From Mesorhabditis belari (lineage: Eukaryota; Nematoda; Chromadorea; Rhabditida; Rhabditidae), in contig CAUEEP010000740.1 in assembly GCA_958450365.1 (NCBI GenBank), forward strand, positions 2,793,501 to 2,857,500: 64,000 nt of DNA, written 5' to 3'. Under the pieces are notes generated by a model. The model made no database searches, was not told the DNA's origin, and saw only the letters and a program-made list of their open reading frames with translations. Each line of letters starts with the position of its first letter. The first letter of the stretch is position 1. Made by a program: the position numbers and the translations under genes. This document shows positions 13,001 to 22,176 of the stretch, in pieces.

Positions 13001-14357
13001 TCACCTGATCTGGCTCCTTCAGATTACTTTTTGTTTCGGTCGGTGAAGCACTTTTTGGAGGGAGAAAAGTTCGATGATCATGTTCAGGTCATAAAAGCAG
13101 TGAATGACTACTTCGCCTCAAAAACTCCCAAGTTCTTCGAGGATGGGATCCGGGATTTGCGCAGAAGATGGGAAGGAGTCATAGATACTAATGGAGAATA
13201 CCTTTCGAATTGAAAGCTCTTCTTTTGTGTTTTTTTGAAATAAATGATTTGTTACATAAACGCGTCATTATTAAGTTGCCAACCTAATAGATAAAGAAAG
13301 ATTGCGTAAAGTTGTTAACAGAACTTGTTAACATAACTTGTTAACATAACTTGTTAACATAACTTGTTAACATAACTTGTTAACATAACTTGTTAACATA
13401 ACTTGTTAGCCAAGTCTACTAGATGAGTTCAAAAGCAAATCAATAAATAATAAACAAAAAGAATTAAATCAAAAAAAACAAATCCCCATTTCAGGATCAC
13501 ATTTTCCTTCCCGGCTTAGCTGGAATGTCTCCTCTTGTCGGAATAAATGATGATCGTTTTGGGGCTCGTTTCGTCTCTGTGCATGACTCGTATGACAGAA
13601 GTTTCAGGTAATCGATGATAATCTTTAAAATTTCTAGCTTAAGTAAACGTCTAAACACCAAAGTCTCAAAAAAAACCCATTCAGAAAATTGGCCCTCGAC
13701 GTGGCGACAAATCAGGGAATCCGGGTCTTCGAGGGAATTTATGTCATGTGTGGCGGTCCACAATACGAATCACCGGCTGAGGTAAACTTTTGAAAAAAAA
13801 ATTTTTTTTAAGCTTTTAAGTCTATTTTATCTGAAACTTTCCAAAGCTTAACAGCTTAAAAACTTTAGGTTTCTTTGTTCAAAACGGTTGGCGCTGACGC
13901 TTTGGGGATGTCAACATGTCATGAAGTGACAGTGGCTAGACAATGTGGAATCAAAGTGCTCGGAATGTCGCTTATCACGAATATGTATGTTGTAAAGTTT
14001 TCGAACAACTTCAGCTTTTTGGCAATTTTTTTTTCGAAAACTACGAAAACCGCAATCTTGTCTCTAGTTTTTTCCAAGTTACTTTTGGGTCTAATTCTGT
14101 ACGAAGAAGGACTACGGTGGTTTAAACAAGTTGACACGCTTTAGAAAACGTTTTAGCGCACTTTACAATACAGACTTCCAGTATTTGGCAAATAATTTTA
14201 ACTGTGATTTCCCTTCAAATCAAATTTCAGCGCCAATCTCGATGCGGACAATTCGGTTGAAGTTTCCCATGAAGAAGTCCTCCAGGCAGCGTCTGAGAAC
14301 GGGGCAAGAGCTGCTCAGTTTGTGAAAGGAATTCTCGAGAAATTGCCACTCGCATAG
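10035..14357 (+). CDS. PNP: Purine nucleoside phosphorylase (trimeric PNP/MTAP family)
   Basis: Phosphorolysis of inosine and guanosine to free base plus ribose-1-phosphate; cytosolic homotrimer in this family. Exons: 10035-10087, about 10380-10509, 11043-11160, 11498-11589, 11679-11807, 13495-13607, 13685-13781, 13869-13984, 14231-14357 (stop TAG). Landmarks in order: [13 protein letters not shown] (phosphate loop), [33 protein letters not shown], the purine-pocket exon [27 protein letters not shown], and C-terminal SHEEVLQAA. All the segments needed for an active enzyme are present. The join between exons 1 and 2 keeps frame only if the acceptor is at CAGAG rather than the preceding CAG, so the true N-terminus may differ. 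Introns host a 331-bp foldback MITE and a complete-length mariner element; both lie outside coding sequence. Confidence 0.94.
10582..10912. mobile_element. Foldback MITE, 331 bp, in PNP intron
   Basis: The outer ends read TTACGTAAAAGCTCTAATAG on the left and, inverted, TTACCGTAAAAGCTC on the right. Near-perfect inverted arms of roughly 130 bp contain CCCCCTATAGGAG and the TATCAAAATAAAGTAGAGAG core. It shares its terminal pattern (CCGTAAA...CTCTAATAG) with the elements at 14445, 14902, 25596 and 54099. Transcription of PNP would place this long hairpin in the pre-mRNA. Confidence 0.85.
12046..13287 (+). mobile_element. Mariner element, 1242 bp, full length but defective
   Basis: Bounded by 28-bp perfect terminal inverted repeats (TTAGGTTGGCAACTTAATAA followed by TGACGCGT) and a TA target duplication at 12044-12045 and 13288-13289. 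It sits in a PNP intron, in the same orientation as the gene. Length and TIR size are typical of mariners. The identical TIRs suggest a fairly recent insertion, while the transposase gene already has frameshifts. Confidence 0.95.
12190..13213 (+). pseudogene. Mariner transposase (DD34D type), frameshifted
   Basis: The first part (12190-about 12535) encodes the helix-turn-helix DNA-binding region with the [18 protein letters not shown] and [10 protein letters not shown]...[14 protein letters not shown] motifs. The catalytic part (about 12595-13213) contains TSDETWI (first Asp), HDNAKPHTA (second Asp) and [14 protein letters not shown] (third Asp), in the mariner DD34D spacing. Between them the conserved linker GKWAPHELT is in yet another frame, so at least two small indels separate the three parts, around 12535-12545 and 12580-12600. 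A nearby stop ends the first frame at 12570. All catalytic residues survive, but no continuous protein can be made. Confidence 0.92.
13313..13408. repeat. 14-bp tandem repeat (AACTTGTTAACATA), about 7 copies
   Basis: Successive copies of AACTTGTTAACATA run immediately after the mariner element inside the PNP intron. Copies are nearly identical, which points to recent expansion. Confidence 0.9.
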
Positions 14358-14444
14358 AGCAAATCCTCTCTCTCTCAAATCATCCTCAATTCTCAAAATG
14401 GTACAAGAGACTGACAATTCGTTTTTGTGTTTTCATTCTGCAAA

Positions 14445-14766
14445 TACCGTAAATACTCTAATAGAACGCCATAATGACAGTGACAGGCGTACAGTTGCGT
14501 ACATAATGACAAGCGTACAGTCGCGTACATAATGACAAGCGTACAGTCGCGTAGTCTAACTTTAAACGTGCCGTTCTCCTTGCTGCTTTATGCTATAGTG
14601 TGCTACACAGTGTCAAATGATAGCCCTTGAAATCTAATATTTTTTGGTACCAAAGTGTAATTGGAAAAAAAACTAGGAGCTAAGAAAGAAATGATTTTCT
14701 AAAAAGAAGTTAAACTACGCGACTGTACGCTGGGTATTATTATTTACTATTAGAGTATTTACAGTA
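14445..14766. mobile_element. Foldback MITE, about 322 bp
   Basis: The ends are TACCGTAAATACTCTAATAG and its inverted partner ending ATTAGAGTATTTACAGTA. Inside the left arm a 30-bp unit (ACAAGCGTACAGTCGCGTAC...) is repeated about 2.5 times. Inner arms share ACTACGCGACTGTACG. Same terminal family as 14902, 25596 and 54099. Confidence 0.8.
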
Positions 14767-14901
14767 TTTATCTCAAAATCGCTTTCAAAATGAAATATTC
14801 AAATTTCGCCAATACTTTTCGGGTCTTCACTCGACTTTTTCAGCGTAGATTTGTCTTGACGAGATTCAGATAAATAGTGCAAAATAGAAAACAGCTTTAA
14901 C

Positions 14902-15173
14902 TACCGTAAATACTGTAATAGTACCCCACTCCCATAATGACGGTGCGGACTGTTGCGTAGTGTAGCTTTGAACGAGTTTTTCTCGACACTGGTTTATGCT
15001 ACAATGCGCGCTTAGATATCAAAAAATAGCCCTGAATTTCAGCTATTTTTTGATACCAAAGACGCATTTTTTGAAAAAACGGGCTCTTTGAAAAAAATGA
15101 AATACCAAAAAACTTTTGCGACTACGCGACTGTACGAGGGGGGGGTGGGGTTACTATTACAGTATTTACGGTA
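14902..15173. mobile_element. Foldback MITE, about 272 bp
   Basis: TACCGTAAATACTGTAATAG at the left is mirrored by CTATTACAGTATTTACGGTA at the right. The interior has inverted TAGATATCAAAAAATAGC and GCTATTTTTTGATACC. It is closely related in sequence to the element at 54099-54389 (shared TGACGGTGCGG, GCGTAG, CTTTGAACG and TTTTTGCGACTACGCGACT parts). Confidence 0.85.
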
Positions 15174-15530
15174 AGTATCTTCAAAATTTGAACCAAACTG
15201 TTTTCTATTTAGCACATGTTTATTTGTCAACTTTCCGCCAAATTCCCTCTTTTTCATCATCTCATTTTTAAGCCTTTTGTGATCGGATATTTTTTTATAC
15301 TGTGTACAAAAGATTAAAAATTTTATCTTGAAAGAAAATGATCGACGAAAAACGAACAAAAAAAAATATACAAATACCCATTATTTATTGAGAGATTCGG
15401 TTATTTTTTCGGTTATTTTTTTTTTCATTTCACCGTATCAAAAAGGGTACTCGCTCGGCTGAAGCTCGTTTGTTCTAAAAATTTTGTTTGCAAAATAGAT
15501 TGCAAAATTTAAAAAAGAATTTCAAAAATC

Positions 15531-15940
15531 TGGGGGTGGGACAAATGCGACCTTTTTTTGCGCACCTGGACATTTGCGCACCTTTTTTTGCTGGAAAAGG
15601 CCTTAGGCAAGGCCGTAGAGCTTCGAAAATATTTCCATAGAAGGGAATCGTATGCGTAGATTTCGAATTTCCACAAATCAGACCTTGCTGGCACGTTAAA
15701 TTTGGGCTAAAAGACAAAAACTACGCAACTTAACGCTTTTCCGCAGTTTTTGCCTTTTAGCCCAAATTTGACGTGTCAGCGAGGTCTGATTTGTCGAAAT
15801 TCGGAATCTACGCATACGATTCCCTTCTATGGAAATATTTTCGAAGCTCTACGGCCTTGCCTAAGGCCTTTGCCAGCAAAAAAAAAGGTGCGCAAATGTC
15901 CAGGTGCGCAAAAAAAAGGTCGCATTTGTCCCACCCCCCA
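15531..15940. mobile_element. Foldback element, 410 bp, with AAAATC target duplication
   Basis: Near-complete palindrome: the left end TGGGGGTGGGACAAATGCGA is mirrored at the right end. The arms contain TGCGCACC doublets, GGCCTTAGGCAAGGCCGTAG and TAGAAGGGAATCGTATGCGT. Short direct repeats AAAATC lie on both flanks (15525-15530 and 15941-15946). A half copy is at 47876-48117. The several long open frames on both strands are reflections of the palindrome and not genes. Confidence 0.85.
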
Positions 15941-16172
15941 AAAATCTATCTAATCTAATAGTAAGATAAACAAAGTTTTAATTGTTTTATGGTATTTAAG
16001 TGAAGGTTGATCATTCATTAGATTATTGGAATAATGGGCAAAGAGACAAAAAGAGATTCTTTTTCTTATTCTTGATTCTTGTCCATCAATATATTGTACC
16101 ATACTAAAATGAAAGGTAAATATCCCATTTTTTCATTTAATCAAAGAATCGAATGAACCAGAAAGGGTGTGT

Positions 16173-19100
16173 TTATGCTTTTTCAAAGCACAAAGTGCAC
16201 CCGATTCTTACCAACAGGAAATTTAAAGCGTTTTTTTTTGTTCTTATTAAACATAATGTATCGTTTAAATAAAGGGAAATCTTTTTAAATTTAAATTTAA
16301 TAATATTTAAATGAAGATCAATCTCCTTACCTGTATTATTTGAGATGTTTGATGTTAACACTCGATGATGTTTTTGAAGGAATCGGCTATCCATAGCCTT
16401 TCCCCCTCCGCCTTCTCTCCCAATTGATTGCATTCGAACCGATGAGAAAGCCTGTAAACATTTGCTTTTAAAATATAGTTATTTTTTTTCTAATTAAAAA
16501 TATTTCTTTTCCCTTTTCTTCAGTTTAATAAACCACCTGCAAATCGGCGTCTGACGCGAGAAAGCGACACCCGAAAAGATGGCGAAGAGAAGTGCGGAAA
16601 CGTCTGAATCAATCAATTTTTCAATACCCAACAAATGATACTCAATCATTTCACGTTAATAACTACTTCAGGTTAATAACAACAATACTCAAGCACAACT
16701 CCTAAGCCCTAAATGTATGGAAAAAAGAACCAATAATCTAGCCAGCGGGATTGAACCCTTGAACTCTCGACTAAGATATCGCTCTTAGCCAGTCGGCTAT
16801 GGGGGTTAAACCTAGCTGCAACCCGGTTCTAGTATTTGAGCCTGATAACCTTGGTTTACCTTTGGACAGCTTTATTATCTAGTTTATCTAGTTTTAAAGT
16901 CATAAATCTATGTTATTCGTTGTTCGTATGATATGATAAATTATTATCAAATCACCTGGACATCAACATGTAAACACCGAAAGTGATCGGATGAACGGTC
17001 ATTATCATGAGGTTATTGATCAAAACGATCAAATAGGGATGATCCGAGAAGTCGAGTTGACCATCGAGGCTCGGAATGAAATAACTGAGCTGAAGATTGG
17101 GGGATAAACTAGTCGATAAATATATGAATTTAAACCTTTCTTAGAAGGAGAAGAAGAGTGATGGGTAAACGAGCCAATAAAAACAAAGAAATCACAACGG
17201 CTAGCATCATTGTTGTGTGAGTGGATGCACGAGGACCGCGACGATGACGGCCAGAGATTTTACTGAAAATCACTCTTTTTATCTTAAGCTTTATGTGAAA
17301 AACATAAAATATTCAGCCGATTGGTTTTGAGTTTTACATTACAGTATCCCTTCTCATACCGTAACCGAGACGAGTCGGCGATTCGAATTGTTCTGATGAG
17401 GAGAATGGTGATGACGAAAAGAATCGATGACGGGATTATATTCAGACACAATCTAGGAGTATTGTATATTGATATAGAAGAAATGATTCGATACTTGAGC
17501 AGATCTAAGATCATTGCAAAACGATCCGGTCCAATTCGCATCGCCAATTCCGTATGAGCCACATAGCAATGCGCGGTGCACTCATAGCTTGCTGTCTTTT
17601 GCGGATTTGGGGTTGGGATTAGCCAACAATGGTGAATGATCGTGCGGGTATCCGCCAAATAGAAGAGTGCTGTTGGGAAGAGGGCAAAGATCAGGATGAA
17701 TCTGGGATTAAGCTCAGATTGCAGACCAAGAAGGGATTTATTTTCAAGCTCTAGACTTGATAGACAAATCTTTTTTCTGTACCTTGCCCATCGATGAACT
17801 ACTCGAATCGAGCACCATCTCGAGCATTCGAGCGGGTAAAGAACGGCAATGAATCTGAAATCAGATTGTGACTCTTGAAAAAAGTGCTTTAAAAGCGGCA
17901 TACGAAAGCTAAGCTTATATTTTACTTTTACATTAGCTTTTCCATCTTACACTTACGGTATTACGGTAGGAGATACGGTAAGCTACCGTACTTTCAGCAA
18001 ATCAACAGTTAAAACAAGATTGTGTTTATCTTCGACTAAAGTGCTCGAAAAGTGGGGCACGGTAGCTAGCATTTAAAAAAGTAGTACAGTAGCTTACAGT
18101 TACGGTATTACGGTAGTTACCGTATTACTTTTTTAAATGCAATTCAGCGAATGAGCAAAGAAAGACAATCGTCTGGGTTTTCGAGGTTAAACTTCTGATC
18201 TACTTGTTTTCTCATTTTTTCATCTTTGAAAGACTATTCTCAGTGATTGAACGGTTTAGGCTTATCACAAAGGAAAGATGGCACCATCCCATAAAAAAAT
18301 AACTAGAGAAATCACCTCTGAATTCCGAGAAGAAGAGTGAAGAATGTAGTGAGGCTGTTGAAGAAAAAAAGGCAGCATTTGCATGCAGATCTGGAATTAG
18401 GAAAGGGATTCAAGCAGATTATTGTTTAGATTTAAATATTCAGTAATTCAATAAGTTAAGCAAACCTTTTCGAGATGACACAGAGCGATATGCTCGATTC
18501 TCTCATTCGGATCCCCTAGATGATAATAGTAGATAATGAATGGAAGTGGAGAAGCGGCGATTAGACAAGATGACACAGCCAGCCATTCTAATGGGCCGAC
18601 GGTTGGAGATTTCTGAAAAAAGTTTCGGTCATTGATGGCACAAGTTTCGATACTTTCATTGTCTCAACTAATTTTAGTTTTTAAATCGTAAGACTTTTCA
18701 AGTCTTATGAACTAAATCAAAGTCAAAGTTGCCTAGTAACGAAATTGACATAAGATTATCTAATCGTTTAGATATTTCCCCTTGATTAAAGCATTTTCTA
18801 AAACGTTTCATCTTTCAAAAAGTATCGTAATACTTCTAGTTTTTCAGTTTTCTAGTTCAGTTTTTTTCAGTTTTCTTCTAGTTTTCATTCTATCTATCCT
18901 TTATATCTTTCGATATTATATTTTTATATCTTTATATCCTTTAAACAAAAAGTATCGAATAAAAACTAGATGCAAAAGTTAACACTTTTTTAGAAAAAAC
19001 ATAACTTAGAGGAATTAACTTATTAGGAATTGATACTCAATTTTAAAAAGCATCTTTTCTGCAGTAACCGACCCGATTCTGTTGTCGAAGCACGGCAATG

Positions 19101-19338
19101 ACCGCTCCATTCATGATGAGAACGAGGACAGAGAGAAGCGGGAAGACGATTCCATGTAAGATCTTTAAAAGAAAAGATATTCAATTGCTATTGATGGATC
19201 TACCTTGATAACAGGATCGATGAGTTGTTGTTCAAATTGAAAGAATGTGCCCGGAACACAGGAATTTGTATATGGATCGAAGAGATGATATTGCTCACAA
19301 GGTCTCATTCTCATTGAATTCGTTTGATTTAGAAACGT
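16173..19338 (-). CDS. Rhodopsin-like (class A) seven-transmembrane receptor, 5' end incomplete
   Basis: Plasma-membrane receptor assembled from at least eight exons. N-terminal exon 19204-19338 has possible glycosylation sites (LNQTNS) and two cysteines; TM1 about 19065-19163 (FPLLSVLVLIMNGAVIAVL); TM2 exon about 18460-18612 (SPTVGPLEWLAVSSCLIAAS); TM3 exon about 18316-18390 ends in LLLGIQR and continues as FIAVLYPL in exon about 17783-17851; TM4 and TM5 lie in one exon (about 17340-17702); TM6 about 17155-17262 (MMLAVVISLFLLARLPITLL); TM7 about 16970-17098 (INNLMIMTVHPITFGVYML). The cytoplasmic tail is in exons at about 16540-16604 and 16333-16451. Class A landmarks are modified: QRF replaces DRY and HPITF replaces NPxxY. 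Peptide receptor is the most likely type, but the ligand cannot be told. The 3' end is uncertain; reading past 16333 without splicing reaches a stop at 16173. Confidence 0.78.
16738..16807 (-). repeat. tRNA-like relic in receptor intron
   Basis: On the minus strand the segment has an A-box-like TAGCCGACTGGCTAAGAGCG and a B-box-like GGGTTCAATCCC at tRNA spacing. The acceptor and T stems do not pair properly, so it is not a functional tRNA. Confidence 0.5.
17944..18128. repeat. Degenerate CCGTA-rich inverted repeat
   Basis: Repeated TTACGGTA and TACCGTA words at both ends of a 180-bp intronic stretch form an imperfect inverted repeat. It may be a decayed member of the CCGTAAA-terminated MITE group, but the arms are too short to be sure. 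Confidence 0.35.
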
Positions 19339-20054
19339 CTAAATTTCTTTGATAACAGCTCATGTTTATATGACACAATGTGGTTTGAAAGGATGTAGAT
19401 TTTGCAGCAGAGTTTAGGGCAAAAATTGATGTCAAGGATTTAGGCATAGTGGCGGCAAGGAAATTCCGATTTTAAGAGCTGAAGAAAACTTTAGGCACTT
19501 AAGACTTCTATTATGATATGGAGAATTGACTAAATGATGACTAAATGATGACTAAATGATGATTTCAATTGAATTGAAATTGATGAATTGAAAAAATCTA
19601 CCCTTTGAGCAACACCCCACCACTCACATCAACCATTTCAAGAATAAAACACAAAAATTACACGTTGATACGTTTATTTAACCAACGAAATGATTACTTT
19701 TGACGGTGAATATTTTCTTTTTCTTTTTCTTGGAGGAGAAAGCCCACGCATTTCTCCTCCAAGAAAAACCATTTCGCACATCCAAATCACCTGTTTGACA
19801 TTTTCACCGTTTTTTAATTACAAAAATACAAGATTCGATAAAATTTTGTGTTAAATAGGGAAAAAGAAATGGAAAAGAAGTGCAATATGAGATGATAATG
19901 ATTGTGGTTTTCGAGAGAGGCTTTTCAGGCAACTTTATAGGTTAATTAAAAAGAGAAAGAGGGAAAAGTGGATGATGAGGTCCATTCTAGAGAAGAAGAG
20001 CACTTAAAATCGAATCGACTGTCATCGATTTGGGCACTTTGCTTTTTAGTACAA
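19339..20054. other. Intergenic with a short hairpin
   Basis: No gene seen. It contains three copies of GACTAAATGAT near 19527-19563 and the hairpin at 19727-19770. The upstream exon or exons of the receptor could lie here, but none was recognised. Confidence 0.4.
19727..19770. repeat. 19-bp perfect hairpin
   Basis: TTTTTCTTGGAGGAGAAA and its reverse complement are separated by about 9 nt (GCCCACGCA). Arms are fully paired. It is shorter than typical miRNA precursors; a role is not evident. Confidence 0.7.
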
Positions 20055-22176
20055 TTTTGCTATAAAGAGAATTTTAATTCAGGTGTTGCAATGTAGATTT
20101 GAATAATATGCACATAAGAAACTGAATACTATACTTGTCCAAGAGCCAGCTCTTCGATTTTTCAACTTCCTCCCAAAATTCCTTTTCACGCCCTAGCTAC
20201 AGTAAACCACAGTACCCCAAAGCTCTAGTACCCAAAGGTTATAGTTTATTAAGGTACGTTACAGTCCCTGTGTTTGGCTATGTTTTTTCATTGGGTACAA
20301 AGTTACAGTACCCAATGAAAAAGCATAGCCAATTCGCAAATATCATAGCTAATTAATTAAATTAGAATCCTTTAGAAATCTGTGACATTTATAAAACACT
20401 TGGACCAACTTTAGTCCTCAAAAAATTGCAACCACTTTACGAATTTTCCTTTTTTTTTGTTCTGTAGTTGCCATCCAAGAGCAAACTTCCCTCAACTCCA
20501 TTTGTAATTTGAAAGCAAAAGTGATTTTCCTTTCCTTTGAATTTCTGTATCTCTAGAAAACAGGTGATTTTTGAATGTTGAGAAGAAATCACATAGGGAA
20601 TTCACAAAATGGAAAACGTTTATTGAAAGAAAATATATTTGCCCAATGATTCTTTTACGGGGTTTTCTTCGGCACCCACACATCGCAATGTTTCTCCGGG
20701 GAATATGTGGCACCAACGGGACAATTGAAAGCCGATCGGAAAGCCGGGAAATTCTGGATTGCACCGAACACACGGTAGTTGGCCGGGGAATGGGGATCGA
20801 CCATGATCTGACGGAAATATTGATCCGGTGTCTCGTCCATTTGACACCAAACCTGAAAGCTTTCATAAAATAAAAATGGGGATGATAGGTCTAAGGCTGA
20901 CTTCTGGCTAACCCATCTACTGAAAATTGGTGCTGGAACCTCCTGGGGTGCTTGCTAAAGATATCTTTAACTAGGCAATTGAGTTGTAAGTCACAATTCT
21001 ATCACTACAATAATTGCAATAAGTTTATCTTTGTCTTCTCAACATTGTTCATTTTGAAAATCCCATTTTTTCACTAAATAACCTGGCCGAAATTGAGGAA
21101 AAAGAGTTGATCGTGACTGAATTGTCCCAAGACTCTTTCATTCAATTGTGCATCGGGTCCATTCAAATTCTTGTGTACTTGATAGGCACGGAAAGCCGAA
21201 TGGATACCTTTAAATGGATTGTTAATTTAGTTAATTTTCACATTCAAAACCTCCATTGTCAGCAATATTTTCTCCTTGCGTGTTTTCTCCATTCAAACAT
21301 TGCGGAGTGTAGTTGGTTCCCTTGAGTGGACAGAATGAGCTGTACTCTGAAGAAAACAAAAACAAATCAAAAAAAACTATCGTAATCGAATAGTAAACTT
21401 TCTCTTTGAGTACAATAGTTTTTGAAAAGGGATTTTTAGAAAAGGGATTTTTCATCTCCATCACCCACCATCAATGATACACTTTGCCATATCATCGAAT
21501 CCCTTTTTGCTCGCATCGGTCATCCACGTGTTCAATGCTCCAACTCCATTCCATTGCACTCCTTGATCATCAAATCCGTGTGTCAACTCGTGTCCTGGAA
21601 TTGTTTTTCTCTAAAGTTCTTCTTTTTCTCAATTACCAGCCACAAGACCCATTCCACCGTAATTCAAGGACGCTGGCCATTCTGGATGGAAGAAAGGAGG
21701 ACGGAGGATACCTGAGAGAAAAGTGTATTCAGATCGATATCAATTTTGTTTAAGCTTTGTATAGACTTTTAAATTCCTATAGTACGCAATTAGCACTACT
21801 CCTGACCGGGAATTGTTAATGTTAATTTTGCTTAGCACTACTCCTGATTGATACAATAGTATGAGTCAAACAAATACCGGCGGGGAAAGTGATGCTGTTC
21901 AGCTCGGGCTGGTACCAGGCATTAACAATTCCCGGTTGTCCCAGGAAGTCGGTTCGATCGGTCGACGTGGCAGTGAGTTGATTGTACTGTGTCCAGAGAT
22001 TGAAGCTAAAACATAATTAATTCAAATTTTTCCTTAATATCTACTCACACAGTCAACTTGTCGAGAATCGTGTAATACGTGTCATCTCCAGTGAGCATCA
22101 AGTTCTTGTAGAAATCGTCGAGTTTCCCATTATCAGTGATCCAATCCGGGAAGGCCACGTTCTTTTCTAGACCCTT
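20055..22176. repeat. Segmental duplication, copy 1 (partner 33388-35496)
   Basis: About 2.1 kb is repeated in the same orientation 13.3 kb away. Exons and introns both match at very high identity: the C-terminal exon is identical, and only scattered substitutions and small indels occur elsewhere (for example GCTCGCATCGG versus GCTCCCATCGG). Homology ends abruptly after TTCTAGACCCTT at 22176 and 35496. No terminal repeats mark the unit, so it looks like a segmental rather than a transposon duplication. Confidence 0.95.
20655..22176 (-). pseudogene. Truncated M13 neprilysin (C-terminal catalytic half only)
   Basis: Carries the exons from [13 protein letters not shown] to the family's C-terminus [14 protein letters not shown] (20655). 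Present are [17 protein letters not shown] (substrate-backbone motif), HELTHGFDD at 21566-21592 (zinc ligands), [15 protein letters not shown] (third ligand) and the final Cys-x-Val-Trp. The N-terminal half, which supplies the other lobe of the closed chamber, is missing. The first exon is instead joined in frame to a transposon-derived ORF. It is almost identical to the same part of the large gene at 33977-44669, so expression tests must discriminate the two. Probably inactive as a peptidase. Confidence 0.88.

Noticed and set aside
12527..13213. Independent short transposase starting at 12527
   Set aside because: The ATG lies inside the conserved linker; the frame opens only because of indels in the full-length gene.
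15475..15958. Several frames of 60-80 codons on both strands with similar sequence
   Set aside because: They are the two arms of the foldback element read in mirrored frames.
17284..17901. A single 205-codon exon for the receptor
   Set aside because: The long open frame spans two introns by chance; splice sites at about 17783 and 17702 give the expected receptor order.
20571..20873. 100-codon plus-strand frame, identical at 33893-34195
   Set aside because: It is antisense to the C-terminal neprilysin exon; its identity reflects the duplication, not coding constraint.
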